NCBI RefSeq assembly: GCF_958450345.1
Contig: NC_088783.1
Span: 24,493,701 to 24,557,700 of the forward strand
Direction of reading: 5' to 3'
From: Calliphora vicina
Lineage: Eukaryota > Arthropoda > Insecta > Diptera > Calliphoridae
DNA length: 64,000 bases
A program made the position numbers and the translations under genes. Under the pieces are notes generated by a model that saw only the letters and a program-made list of their open reading frames with translations, was not told the DNA's origin and ran no database searches. This document shows positions 12,351 through 24,171 of this stretch, piece after piece (position 1 is the first letter of the stretch; the number at the start of each line of letters is the position of its first letter).

Positions 12351-13545
12351 TTGTGAAAATCACTTAATTTTATATAAATAAAAATCAAATGTCGTTCGTT
12401 GGTAATTGCATCAGTAGAGAACGGCCGGACCTATTTAGACAAATTTTCTTTTAAAATGTTAGTCATAGCCCAACTTAGGTTTTTGCGGAATGAAAAATTG
12501 ACCACGCCCACTTTTACGCACACTTTTTTTGATTTATCTAAAATCGGAAAACGGCTACACCGATTTGGCTAAATATTTGTTTATATGATCATAGTAATCC
12601 AATTTAAGTTTGTACTAAAAGACAAAATTGACCACGCCACTTTTTTTCGATATATCTAAAATCGCAGGAGACCTGGACCGATTTAACTAATTTTTTTTAA
12701 TGTTCGCAATACATAGTCCGCAAAAGTTTTTACATAAATAAAAATTATTCACGTCCACTATACGCCCACGTATTAAATACATCTGCAAAATACATCGGTC
12801 TGTGATCAATCATATTTCAGACCAAAATTCGATTACTTATATAAAAACTCACAATACCTTAAATCGATAATAACTTGGCCAATAAGCGATGAATCAGGAA
12901 AAGCACCTCGATCTGTGATAACTCATATTTCTGACCAAAAATCGATTTTTTATTTAAAACCTCCAAATATCTAAATTCGCTAATAACTTGGCCAATAAGA
13001 AAAACAGCTCGATCTGTGATCACTCATATTTCTGGCAAAAAATCGATGTTTTATATAAAAACTCACAATATCTAAAATCGCAAATAACTTGGCCAATAAG
13101 CGATTAATCAAGAAAAGGGCCTCGATTTGTGATCACTGTTTCTGACGAAAAAAAAAGATTTTTGATATAAAAACTCACAATATCTAAAATCGCTAATAAC
13201 TTGGCCAATAAGCGTTTAATCAAAAAAGGAGCTCGATCTGTGATCACTCATTTTTCAGACCAAAATTTGATTACTTATATAAAAACTCACAATATGTACA
13301 TTGATTTACATGTATTCTGTTGTTGCTAGACTTAGGTTTTTGACAACAAACTTACGTTCTTTGTCTCTCAGTAGCGCTTCTAGGTATATTTTATTCTATG
13401 TCCTATATGAATAAAAATCATCATTCAATAATACGTTTTTTTTTCTTTTGAACCATTTCTACCCTTTTCAAACCGCTTCTCACAAATTCACAAATCGAAC
13501 ACAAGCATTTTTTAACTTGGACAGGACAACGTCTGTCGGGTCTTT
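12351..13545 (+). mobile_element. Helentron-like non-autonomous insertion
   Basis: It starts TATATAAATAAAAATCAAATG followed by GAACGGCCGGACCTATTTAG, and ends GACAACGTCTGTCGGGTC. Both are phrases I associate with non-autonomous Helentron/DINE-like elements; this is a memory-based family guess. Comparison with family B copy 2 shows that it interrupts CACTTAATT...GTGAATAAATTCG at a T-rich site, with no target duplication visible. It carries an internal tandem array, which is usual for this class. There is no Rep/helicase coding sequence. Confidence 0.5.
12775..13312. repeat. Tandem array, ~101-113 bp unit, about five units
   Basis: The unit contains CTCGATCTGTGATCACTCAT, TTTCTGACCAAAAATCGATT, ATATAAAAACTCACAATAT and AATAACTTGGCCAATAAGCG. 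GCCAATAAG recurs at 12878, 12991, 13092 and 13204, giving spacings of 113, 101 and 112 bp. The flanking partial units lack the GGCCAATAAG part. Confidence 0.88.
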
Positions 13546-14445
13546 GCGAGAATAAATTCGAAGAGAATCCATCAATTTCCATGATCGATATCTTATTTTG
13601 TTCCTATTACATGTGGCTTTATGATAAAGCAATAAATCTGAAAGATTTCTGTCGTTTTCGATTTTTCATGATTAATTGTAAATAAATTTCAATAGAATCA
13701 ATCGATATTTATGATCGATATCTCATTTTGTTCCTATTAAATGTCGCTTTGAGTAAATCAATAAATCTGAACGATTTCTGTCGTTTTCGATTTTTCATGA
13801 TTTTTTTAAAACAAAAAAATTGGCTATTTTCACGTAAAGAATATATTTTTTGCTTCAATTTGTTATTATAACTCCGAAACTACCGAGCCCATTGAAAAGA
13901 AATATATATGTGAACATTTGTACATAGCATACGGAAAATGTTTTCAAAATTCAATCATTCAAAAGAAGAACATTACTACTCAATTTTATGTATATCAAAC
14001 AAAAATCTAAAATTTTGTAAAAATGAGCGAATTCACTTAATTGTGAATAAATTCGAAAAGAATCAATCGATATTTATGACCGATATCTTATTTTGTTTCT
14101 GTTACATGTGGCTTTGCGATAGTGTAATAAATCTGATTTTTTTGTGCCGTTTTATTATTATAACTCGGAAACTACTGAGCCGATTGAAACGCAATATATA
14201 AACGGAGTAAAGGCTATGCTAATATAAAATTTTCTAAGTTTATTTCCATTTCTGAGTTATCATTAATTATGTATAGAAACGTCTAAAAAAATTTATTTTA
14301 TTTGACTTTTAATTTTTTTTTTTTTTGAAACCTCTCCATAGAATTTAAAATTTGGACCATATGTGTATTACTGAGACCTCAATACATCAAAATTGTGTAG
14401 TGGTTTAAAAAGCCTTTAATATTTTTTCGATTTTGTTGCATTGTG

Positions 14446-14489
14446 TCACTCTAACTAAATTTTGCTCTTGTGACATTTAGTTAGAGTGA
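14446..14489. repeat. Short inverted repeat
   Basis: A 15-bp perfect stem TCACTCTAACTAAAT / ATTTAGTTAGAGTGA with a 14-nt loop, immediately beyond the right end of family B copy 1. It could be a residual MITE or a structural hairpin of a repeat end. Confidence 0.7.
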
Positions 14490-14494
14490 TAAAA

Positions 14495-16640
14495 ATTCGT
14501 TTTCTGAAATTGTTATTTTCCTGTGTCAGCAATGATTTTCCGGTGGTATTGAAAAAATCGATGGGTATAATCGAATCATTCAATTGGCAACAATTCGCTT
14601 ATAATAAAGATAATATTTAATTCAACTTTTATTTAGAAAACATAGTTTTTACATTTATTGTTTGTACTTGCAAAACACTTGTAAGATAAAATACGAATTA
14701 TGTAAGAAAAGAGTTTATGCTTTTTTCCACTTATGAAATCTAAACCACTTATGTAATCGCTGAAAATTACAGCAGCTCTTAACCAACATTCATAAACTAG
14801 TGCATATACAATTTGGTTGATATTGTTGCTATTTTTACTGTTGCTGTATTTTTGCATTCTTTATACAAGTTGTCATTTGGGCTGTCGTTGTTAATAATAA
14901 TGTTGGCAATTTATATGCCATTTCAATTTTAATTTGCGTCGCAAACAATTTGGTCTCGATATCTTTTATAACACATTGTGGGCAACTTATAATTGTAGGC
15001 TTGCAGTGTTTTTTTGCCTTCTATAACTTTTCGGTTGGTAAGACACCATGCAGCTTGTAAACATAGAGAGTTAGTTGGCTTTGAATACAAGAACAACGCG
15101 GCCTAAACACCACCACAACAATACTATCAATGGATCAGTTATTTTCTATATAACTTTAGTATTTATTCAAAAATGTTTTCCAGTAAACCGCATTTAAATT
15201 TACGACTATATAGAAATATAAGTATTTATTCAAAGTAAGTACATATATTTTTTGTAGATTAAGTTTATTTATTTTTGTTTGGTTGTTGCAGCTATTTTGA
15301 ACTGACATGTGATCTTTAATTAACGCTACATTGTGTATGTCACGCGGTATTTACATTGTTGTTCAATCACATTTAAAACACACAATTTTAGGGAGTTGTT
15401 TGGCTAGATTTGTGACATTTGTTGTCATTCATATGCGAATACAATTGCAAAATTTATTAACTTTACCTTTGCCAACATTTATTAATTGACTGTCAATGGA
15501 TTTTGCAACAAACTGTTTTTTAAACATAGACAGCAACGGCAGCATAGCCACAGCGACAGCAGCCGCAATTGTTTGATTGCTGCTGCAGCATTTATGTATA
15601 TGCAACATGTAGACATTATTGTGGCTTTTTTTGATTTTCTTTAAAATAAACAAAATCACTCAAAGTTGTTTTTTTTTGTTTAGTTTTTGGTTTAAAGGAG
15701 GGATAATCTTACAGCCGAGGAAACAATAAAAAAAACCAACAATTGCAACAAACTGTATGTCACGCTAAAACATTTTAGTGATCAATTGTAGACAAGTAGT
15801 TCTATCTGCCACTGTCCGTAGCAGCCATTCATTCGCATTAAGCTGCTGCCCAGACACACACAGCCAGCCAGCCTATTGGCCACATAATTGGCAATTGTAT
15901 GACACAACAAAGTTTAACATCTTATATGTTTTTTTCTTTCTTGTTGTTGCTATTGTTGTGTTCATTTTTTTTGCTATTTATGCTGCCATAGCTGTCGCAG
16001 TTACCCAGTTAATAGCCAGTCTAGTCAACTGTCATTTAAAAACTTTGACAATACTTGTATTGGAAAATTGAAGTAAATAAGTATGTGTCATTTAAATGAT
16101 CATCTTGCTAATAACTATTTACGCAAAAAGAAAAAAAAAATCAATTTATGTATGTACTTACTTACAATAGTTATTTAAAAACTTGTTTAATTTATTTTAA
16201 ATACATATTCAGCTAAATTATTGTAGTAGTTACATCAGTGTCCATCAACTTTAAGTTTCTGAAATATATAAAATTTCAGATATTGTTTTTAATTTGGAGA
16301 CATACAATTAATATTAATATTTTCTGTATTATGAAACGAAAATTTGTGTATTAACAAACAGGTGTAATGCATAATTTGGCAAAGTGATTAACTCAACTTT
16401 TCCACAATTTAAATTTTCGTAAAAAAAATGTTCACATGATACGATTGTCTCTTTACTATTTACATCGAAAAAAATTATTATTCAAAAGTGCTGGTGTTCA
16501 TAAATATATAAATGGTGGTTCAAATTCAAGTATGAATATTTTTAAAAATTAAATATTACAAAATTAACTAAACGTAAAGCCTTTTAGTATATTATGGCTT
16601 TATTAGAAATGCCATTGTCTAAGGAACGTGATTTGCCACC
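14495..16640. other. Non-coding AT-rich DNA
   Basis: No gene is recognised. It includes small TGC/GCA-rich patches near 15535-15590 and 15970-16010 and a CACACAGCCAGCCAGCC patch near 15855-15875. The 97-codon frame at 15778-16071 is low-complexity and matches nothing recognised. Confidence 0.5.
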
Positions 16641-18055
16641 CTATGTATCTTTTAAACAAATAAACAGAGAAATAAATTTTAAATCGTATTTTTTATTTAT
16701 CAAAAAATAACCATTTTGGTACTTTTTGGAAATTCGGGGTAAAATTTGTATTTATTACTGGATTTTTTTTCATAAATACATACATATGTGTTTCTAAAAA
16801 ATGGATATATATTCTTATGAATATTTTATTTTCAACTCCCACTACGATACTGAAATTTATTTGAATAATATTTTTATCATCTCAATGGGGAACAAAAAGT
16901 ATCAAAAAGGGATAAAAACAGTAAAATAACTTTCATTCAAATGATTAAGACAATTTTGATAAAATTTTATACATTGCTTCCTCAAGTCATACAAAAATTA
17001 ACTAACAGAGTGTTATTTGGAACTGGAGTACGATTAGGTAAAATCCGGGTAATGATTTTGGTACTTTTTTAACCCTTTGACGACCACGGGGACACCGGTG
17101 TCCCACCAAAAAAATATTGAATAGCTAAATAACGAAAAGAAGAATGGGTGCCATATTAATTTTAATTATTTCGTAAACGTATCGCTTATTAATGTGCTTA
17201 GATTAAAATAAGTTCGGTTACAGCATTTATTTTTTATTATCTTTGAAAATTTAAGTTTTATTTTGGTGCTGTGTTCAAGAATTATGGAAAAATGTTTTTA
17301 AGTGTAAAACTGAATTTAAAATTTTATATTGCGATATTTGTATGTTGCGTGCATTGATGTGTAGTCAATAAACATGAGTATGTGAAACGCAAATTTGCAC
17401 TTTACGACCAAAATTCCAGTAAATCCGTTAATTTTTGTTTGTTTTAATTTCAAAATATGTTTTTTTGGCGCTAACTGATTCACATTAAATAGACAAAATG
17501 ATTACTTTTAAACAAATAGTCTTTTGGTCGTGAAGGGGTTAAATTATATTTTTTTCTTGAGCACAGCTTTCAATGGTTTTAGACACATCTTTTGCAAACA
17601 ATTTCAGCAAAATTAAGTACCTATTTTGGTACTTAATTTTGTACTTTTTACTCTTAACATTTAAATTATATTAATATTTTAAATTACTTAACTTAATGCT
17701 ATCAAACTATCAATATGGTACTTTTTGGTTCTCCTAATGATTTTTTTTGGGAATTTATGATCACTTATATTTTCAAACAAAAAAATGATTTTTCATACGA
17801 AAATTAACAGATATATAAACGTAGCTTTTTGTGTAAGCATAATTTCATCTTTCTAGATCCATTATAATAAAGTATTCAAAAGGTACTATAGTAGGAAAAA
17901 AGTAAATTGTGTGAGAATTTTAACTCATCCATAATTATACAATTATTATAAATTATTTAAAAATTACTATTGGAATAAATTAAAAGTACAAAAACGGGAT
18001 TCCTTATACGCTACCTTTTTAAGTACCATTTATATTTATTTCATGTTCTATCTAG
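16640..18055. repeat. Unclassified block with recurring GGTACTTTTT
   Basis: A GGTACTTTTT-type motif recurs near 16716, 17060, 17630, 17715 and 17880, with the reverse AAGTACCATTT near 18020. This suggests a decayed internally repetitive element. The block is split by the TTAA-flanked MITE at 17073-17538. No coding content. Confidence 0.35.
17073..17538. mobile_element. piggyBac-type MITE (TTAA target)
   Basis: A 466-bp element flanked by TTAA on both sides (17069-17072 and 17539-17542). The termini CCCTTTGACGACCA and TGGTCGTGAAGGGG are imperfect inverted repeats starting with CCC, as in piggyBac-like elements. Next to the left end is the perfect palindrome GGGACACCGGTGTCCC. There is no transposase sequence, so it depends on another element. 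Confidence 0.85.
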
Positions 18056-18060
18056 TTCTA

Positions 18061-19125
18061 TTACAACAAAATCGAAAAAATGTTAAAAGCTTATTAAAAC
18101 ACTACAAAATTTTAAATTCTATGGAGCGGTTTTTTTTTTTAAATATTTTAGTAAAATTGTGATTTTTTTAGATGTTTTTCCACAAAATTAGTGATTACTC
18201 AAAAACGGTTAGTCCGATATTATTAAAGTAAGATTAAAAAAATTAAATTTACATATCCATTAATTCGTTTATATATTGCGTTTTATTCTGCTCAGTACTT
18301 TCGGAGTTATAATAACAAATTTAAGCAAAAAAATATATTTTTTATGTGAAAATAGCAAATTTTTTTGTTTTAAAAACTCATGAAAAATCGAAAACGACAG
18401 AAATTTTTCAGACTTATTAATTTATCGCAAAGCCACGTATACATAAAATTGAGTAGTAAATATTCTTCTTTTAAATGATTGAATTTTAAAAACATTTTTC
18501 CCATGCATTTCACATATATATTGCTTTTTAATCGCCTAAGTAGTTTCGGAGTTATAATAACAAATTGGAGCAAAAAATATATTTTTTACGTGAAAATAGC
18601 AAATTTTTTTGTTTCAAAAAACTCATGAGAAATCGAAACGCCAGAAATTGTTCAGATTTAGTACTTTATTGCAAAGCCACATGTAATAGAAACAAAATAA
18701 GATATCGATCATAAATATCGATTGGTTCTTTTCGAATTTATTCACAATTAAGTGAATTCAAGCATTTTCACAAAATTTTAGTTTTTTGTATGATATACAT
18801 AAAATTGAGTAGTTAACGTTCTTTTTTTGAATGGGCTCGGAAGTTTCGGAGTTATAATAACAAATTAAAGTAAAAAATATATTTTTCATGTGAAAATAGC
18901 CAATTTTTTAAAAAAAAAAAATCATGAAAAATAGAAAACGGCAGAAATTGTTCCGATTTATTGCTTTATCGCATAGCCACATGTAATAGAAACAAAATAA
19001 GATATTGATCATAAAAATGGATGGATTCTTTTCGAATTTATTCACAATTAAGTGAATTCGCTCATTTTCTTGCTTACAAGAGTGTACTTTGAGTATAAAT
19101 TTTACATGTGTTTTGTTATTGTAAT
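18061..19125 (-). repeat. Family B repeat, copy 2 (inverted)
   Basis: In reverse orientation it runs from the CGATTTTGTTGTAA edge at the low-coordinate side to CAAAGTACACTCTTGTAAGC and ACATGTAAAATTTATACTC at the high-coordinate side. The internal module with AAAGCCACATGTAATAG and CATGAAAAATCGAAAACG recurs three times (near 18429, 18672 and 18972). It lacks the insertion found in copy 1, so it acts as the empty-site reference. Confidence 0.8.
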
Positions 19126-19129
19126 AAAA

Positions 19130-22100
19130 ATTGTATATTATAATCATGATTACAAACAAACTATGGTATTGTAATCTAAAAATAATCATATTGTGATTGA
19201 CAGCTACAAAAAAATCAAATTATAATAAAAAAACAATCTCAAGAAAAAATTTAGGGTTCTATTAAAACTTGCATGAATGTTGGAATACCCTTTAAAAATT
19301 CTTTCCAGAGCAGCATTTTTAATATTTCGTTTATAATTTTTTTTTAAAAAAATTTACCAAATGGTTTGATGAAGACTAAAAAAAGTAGACACTTTAAATA
19401 GAAATATGCATGTAATTTCAAACAAAAAAACTTTTTAATTTGTAATACTCGTATGTTAAAAAAACTTGTTTTTAATACAACTTAATTATCATAAATAAGT
19501 TAAATAAATGATATGGCTAGGAAAAAAACTCAGTGTACTGGTAGTTTGCTAAAACGATCGTATCTCTTTTACCTCCATAAAAATATACATATAACAAATT
19601 TCTTGTAAAGGTCTAATCTTAAATGTAATAAATTACTTTGCGATATGTTTGACTTAAAATTTATTTTATTTACTCTAAATAGTTAAATTTAAAAAATAAT
19701 ATTTAAACAAACAATCTTATTAATTATTGCCACCATTTAAAGCGAAAATTAATGTTGATTGTAAAAATAAATTTAACATGTTATAATTTTTGTTAACAAA
19801 AAACAATATTAAACGCCTGAAGTGATACATTGAGTTCGTTTCATTAAAAATGATTTAAAATCGGTTTTTGGTTGTTAAGTTTTATTTGTTGTTGGTGTTT
19901 TGTTGTGGCTTAAATTAATGATCAAGTTTGTTAAAACAAATGTTTGTACAAAAGCTAAACAAGTGTTCAGTTTTAGTTTTAGTTTCAGTTTATTTATTTA
20001 TTTTGCAGACAAACTCCACTCTACTCAGGGTAAATTTGTAACAGGTTCCGCAAATAGTATTTACGAATGTATATTCATTAAGCAAAAATCTGTTGCTGCT
20101 GGTCTAATAGAAAAATAAAAACTAACGACATTTAAATATTCCAATAATGTATGTAGATCATAAATCATTTCAATGCTGACTGCCTGCCTGTACGAATCGA
20201 ATATTTATGTACTGGATCTGTATAGAATGTAAATTTGAAAAACAAAAAAAAATATGTTGGTACGAGTATTAATTGAAAATAAAATCTAAGAATTCACACG
20301 CGAATATTAAGAGTGAATGAACCATGTTTTATTTTTGCCAAAAATTTCAGCTTTTCATACATGTTGAATGTAACTTACATGTAAATAATGTATGTCTACA
20401 TACTGGTCATGTATGAATGTTGTAGAATTGTGCAATGTGTCATGATCGACATGAGTGTTAGATCACCTACCAGTATTTTATTTATTTTTTTTAAAGTTTT
20501 GTTAACTTTTTTTAATTTGTTCAAATATCGTATGACAAAATCTCTTGGTACGCAGCAGTTGTGGTGGTTAATAATAATTTTTTAAGGGGTATTTTGTTTG
20601 TTTGGAAAAACCATAAATGGTACATTGTGCAGTTTTTCATTTTGCAATTGTCGAACCACTGAACTTAAACCGATAAAATTTCTTTAAATTAAAATATTTT
20701 TTTAGTGGCCTGGGAATTTAAATTGCAAAGAATTCTTATGGCTGGCTGCAACGAAGCATGAGTATTTTATTTAAATACTAAATTATTTGTAATTTTTATT
20801 ACTATAGACTTTGTGGGTAATTGTATGCATATTTGTTAATAAGTTGTTTGGTTCTTTTATTTATTTTGTAAAAGGTTTTAGTTCATGTGCTTTGTATTTG
20901 TTCACCGGTAGAAACCACAAAAATAACCAAATTTGACTTAACAAAAATTTGTAGCTTTTTTTTCCTATACAATGGTTAATATGAATTTTACAAATAAAAT
21001 GATAGAAAAAAACCTCTAAAATACCAATAACAGACATCTATAAAAACTATTGTTATTATAGTTGTATTTACCCATATTACTACATACTAGACATCTCTAA
21101 TGTTACATTGTTGTCTAGACCAATGAATGAGTTGGTTCAGTTATACAATATTATTTGGATTCTTGAGCTTAAAAAGCTTCCCAGTATACACAGCAAGATC
21201 GTATAACAAATATTTAAACAGTCAAAAAACCTTTAGAAAATAGCGAAATTTAATTTAAATTTCAACGGAATTAATTTCCGAACTTTGTAATAAATTATGA
21301 AACTGATACTTTTTTAAGACAATTCGTTGAAAATTAAAATGAAAGTTCATTGATTTTATTCAATTCGTAAAGTTTATAACTTTTACTAAAGTGTTAAATG
21401 CTTTTTTAAAATATCTAATAAATAATGTTTTTAAAAACGTATCAATTTCTGTCGTTGATTTTAGAAACTCTTAATTAGGAATTGGGAAAGTATCTAACTA
21501 ATAAATCTTTACACATTTGCTTAACAAATATGGCAAGTTGTTATTTATTTCAACGAAGTGAACATTTCAAGATAATCGTAAATACATTTGTTATAAGCTG
21601 TATATGTATCGTAGGGTATTAAAACAATATTTTTATGTATTAATGAAGAATGGGTCATAAAAATAAGATTTTCCAGTTTATGTTATTGAATATTTCCTTT
21701 CTCATTTAATGATAAAAATCAGAAAAAAATATTGGATATATTAATAATCCATTCTTTCCAACTATTATGCCACAAAGATTTTAAACACATTTTGGGACAC
21801 TTTTATTATTTTTATATATTTTAAACTTGCAGTATCAAAAGTAACATTTTCGAATATTGGGGATTTTTTATAACTGGATAAAAAATGTGTGCTGAAGGAT
21901 TTTAATATTCTTCATAAAATTATTCACAGAATTTTGAATTGAAGGGCAGAAACTATGGTGGGAGTAATGAGAAAATTTATGGAGGCAAATTTTTATACGG
22001 TCAATGAAAAGTTTACAAGAGAATGAAGACCAATTATATCACAACTGCTTAAAATATGCATACATTCCAGTCACTTGGCTTTATATAATTTCATTGTCGA

Positions 22101-22138
22101 TACATTGATAAAAAAATCTTATTCCAGACAAAGAGATG
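19130..22138. other. Non-coding AT-rich DNA
   Basis: No gene is recognised. Poly-A/T runs and a TTTTAGTTTCAG simple patch near 19970-19990 are the only structure seen. The short open frames do not overlap any recognised domain. Confidence 0.55.
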
Positions 22139-22241
22139 CGACGCACAGTGGCGCCATTTGACTTTTTTCGTTGCAAAAATCATAACTTTTGAACCTAATG
22201 AGATAATCATAAGGTTTAATATATATTTATCAACCTATGAC

Positions 22242-23098
22242 TAGCGATGCTAATCGGGACTGATTTTTGAAAATCCCGGGGATCGGGATTTGGTAAAGAA
22301 TCCGACCCGGGGTTTCGGGATTTTCGGGAAATCTAAAATCCCGAAAATTATAAGAAAGAAACGTACATAATTATGTCGTTAAAATTGAAAGTAAATTTTT
22401 TATTTAGCAATTAATTTTTATTAGACACTAAAAAATATACTATTGCATCTATGGTTTCGTCTGCCATTCTGGAACGAATTTTGTTTCCGACATATGCTGC
22501 TGCCGAAAAACATCTTTCATATTGGCAAAACCGTTTGCAAATACTTATAACAAATCTGCAAGTATTTTCCTCTTGTTCCTTCAGAAATAAAGTGATCTAT
22601 TTCTTTTGCAAGTTGCAAATCTACATTATAACTTGGTTTCGTTATTGTTATTTGGGTTTTTTACATTTATTAATAATATCTTTTAGCCTTTGAGCAATCG
22701 AAATATTTTCATTTTGTTCGAGCTCCACATCTGAGATAAAATCAATTTCGTTTGAAGAGGATTTAAATTGAGTTTTATTAGATAACTTACAAAAAAATGT
22801 GAAGAATTGATTTTCCAGAGCCTCACTCTAGGAAAACCAAAAATAGCGCTTTCCTTTATTAAATATGTTGTAGCAGGAGTTGAGCTTAACAACTTTGCTG
22901 AACATGACTTTGCGATATTCGGGAATGTCAAAATGCATAAAAAGGCACACAAAAATGACAATTTCTCCTACTTATTTATAAAAAACGGGATTTGGAAAAT
23001 CCCGGGATTTAAAATTAAAAAATCCCGGTCTTCGGGGTTTAATAAATCCCCAAAACCCCGGGATTTTTGGGAACGGGATTCCCCGTTTGGCATCTCTA
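22242..23098 (-). mobile_element. hAT element with 8-bp duplication CCTATGAC
   Basis: It is flanked by exact CCTATGAC at 22234-22241 and 23099-23106. The termini are TAGCGATGCTAATCGGGA and, read inward from the right, TAGAGATGCCAAACGGGGAA, both followed by striking runs of ATCCCG/CGGGAT-type subterminal motifs. At 857 bp it is an internally deleted copy that retains part of a transposase on the minus strand. It sits inside the Transib-like element and is therefore younger than it. Confidence 0.92.
22436..22545 (-). pseudogene. hAT transposase C-terminal relic
   Basis: Minus-strand translation ERCFSAAAYVGNKIRSRMAD followed by ETIDAIVYF corresponds to the C-terminal dimerisation region of hAT transposases (SERxFSxAG...RRSRLxxE family pattern). 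The N-terminal BED and catalytic parts are missing or too decayed to read. In-frame stops precede this block. Confidence 0.75.
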
Positions 23099-23106
23099 CC
23101 TATGAC

Positions 23107-23964
23107 ATAAGTTTTCGAAAAGAGTTTTACGCCATTTAGGTGCCTACTTAAGGGTTAGCAAAGTTGAAGTTTGTGGAAAAGTCAATTTTATGGAAAGTAA
23201 TGAAATGAAATATTTTTTAAATTTTTTATGATTTAAAATTATTCCAGAAAAGATATAAATTTTTTTTTTAAATTTTAAAATTTTTTGTAAAATTTTGCTC
23301 ACAATCTGTAAAAAAGTATATCTAATGGGTTTTCACGGTTATATGTATGTCACAAATTTTTTCAAAATTTTACCTCTAGCAAAAAATAGGTCGGGCAGCT
23401 GGAAAGGATCTTATTTTGAAAATATGCCAAATATAGAAATTGATATTTTTTTATTTTCCATCAGCAGCGTTGAGATTTACCTGGACAAATATAAAGCAAA
23501 CAGTACAATTTATTCTTTTTTTAAAAAATAGATCTATCAAAAGAATTCAAAATGATGACAATCCGATACCTAGTTTTCGAGATATTGTATCAGAAAGCGG
23601 ACCAAATTACCTTTATATTTGAACAGAAAATCAGTCAACTTTTAAGGGCTATATCTTCTGAACCAAAAATCTGATTGTAATAAGATGTGATTTGAAATCG
23701 TTAGACTATATCTTATTCCTATATTTTTAGGGACACATTAAATTTGTGATTTTTGCAACCTCACTTGTTCTACTTGCGCCACTTTGCGACGTTGCGATAC
23801 AGAAAATAGAGAGGGTTCCAAATATCCTACACGAAAGACACAGCCCTCGAAATATCTTACAATTGAGTTAACGACAGAGGTCCAAACGTCAACAAAGATA
23901 AACTGAAATTAGTCATCTACGAGGAAGACTAAAAATCTCGCCTTTCAGAACAAAAAACTATATA
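23107..23964. other. Right part of Transib-like element, then unclassified
   Basis: Up to 23786 this is the interior of the Transib-like element. From 23800 to 23960 is a more GC-balanced stretch (GGTTCCAAATATCC, ACACAGCCCTCG) that looks unlike its neighbours but gives no recognisable protein. Confidence 0.45.
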
Positions 23965-24169
23965 CAGTGAGCCTCAAAAGTGAGTATACACCAAAAATAT
24001 TTGATATTTTTTAAGATAATGAAAATCCTAAAATTTATTCCTCGATTAAAATTTTAATGTTTCGGTTTGTTAGAGATTGAGTTGAGTAATAGATTCGGTT
24101 GTGAAAAAAAAAGATTTAAGTCGGTCTATAATGATTTTCATGGTCCTAAAAAAATCAATAGGCTGTGTG
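23965..24169. mobile_element. MITE E2 (hybrid termini, TA target)
   Basis: A 205-bp element with TA at 23963-23964 and 24170-24171. The left end is CAGTGAGCCTCAAAAG, as in E3; the right end GGCTGTGTG is of the E1 type. The inner part shares AAGATAATGAAAATCCTAAA and GTCGGTCTATAATGATTTTC with the others. The inner right inverted repeat has been deleted. Confidence 0.85.
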
Positions 24170-24171
24170 TA

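Larger units (their letters stand above)
12281..14455 (+). repeat. Family B repeat, copy 1 (interrupted)
   Basis: The left end, ACAAAACACATGTAAAATTT then CAAAGTACACGCTTGTAAGC, matches the reversed copy at 18061-19125, and its right part runs through AAAAAGCC...CGATTTTGTTGC. Inside is a module containing TATTACATGTGGCTTTGCGA, TCGTTTTCGATTTTTCATGA and TATAACTCCGAAACTACTGA, repeated near 13609, 13739 and 14103. About 1.2 kb of Helentron-like DNA (12351-13545) is inserted between the left end and the module. No reliable protein is encoded. Confidence 0.7.
22144..23786. mobile_element. Transib-like non-autonomous element (CGACG target)
   Basis: The terminal repeats CACAGTGGCGCCA (left) and CAAAGTGGCGCAAG (right end read inward) lie next to an exact 5-bp duplication CGACG at 22139-22143 and 23787-23791. 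Transib elements have CACWRTG-type termini and make 5-bp duplications at GC-rich CGNCG-like sites, so the match is good though not proof. Without the nested hAT the element is about 780 bp. It has no Transib transposase. Confidence 0.72.

Noticed and set aside
13938..19189. Similar small frames (NERIHLIVNKFEKN...) in several family B copies
   Set aside because: The similarity follows from the DNA repeat itself. The frames occur on whichever strand the repeat lies, start at different points and have no domain or start context.
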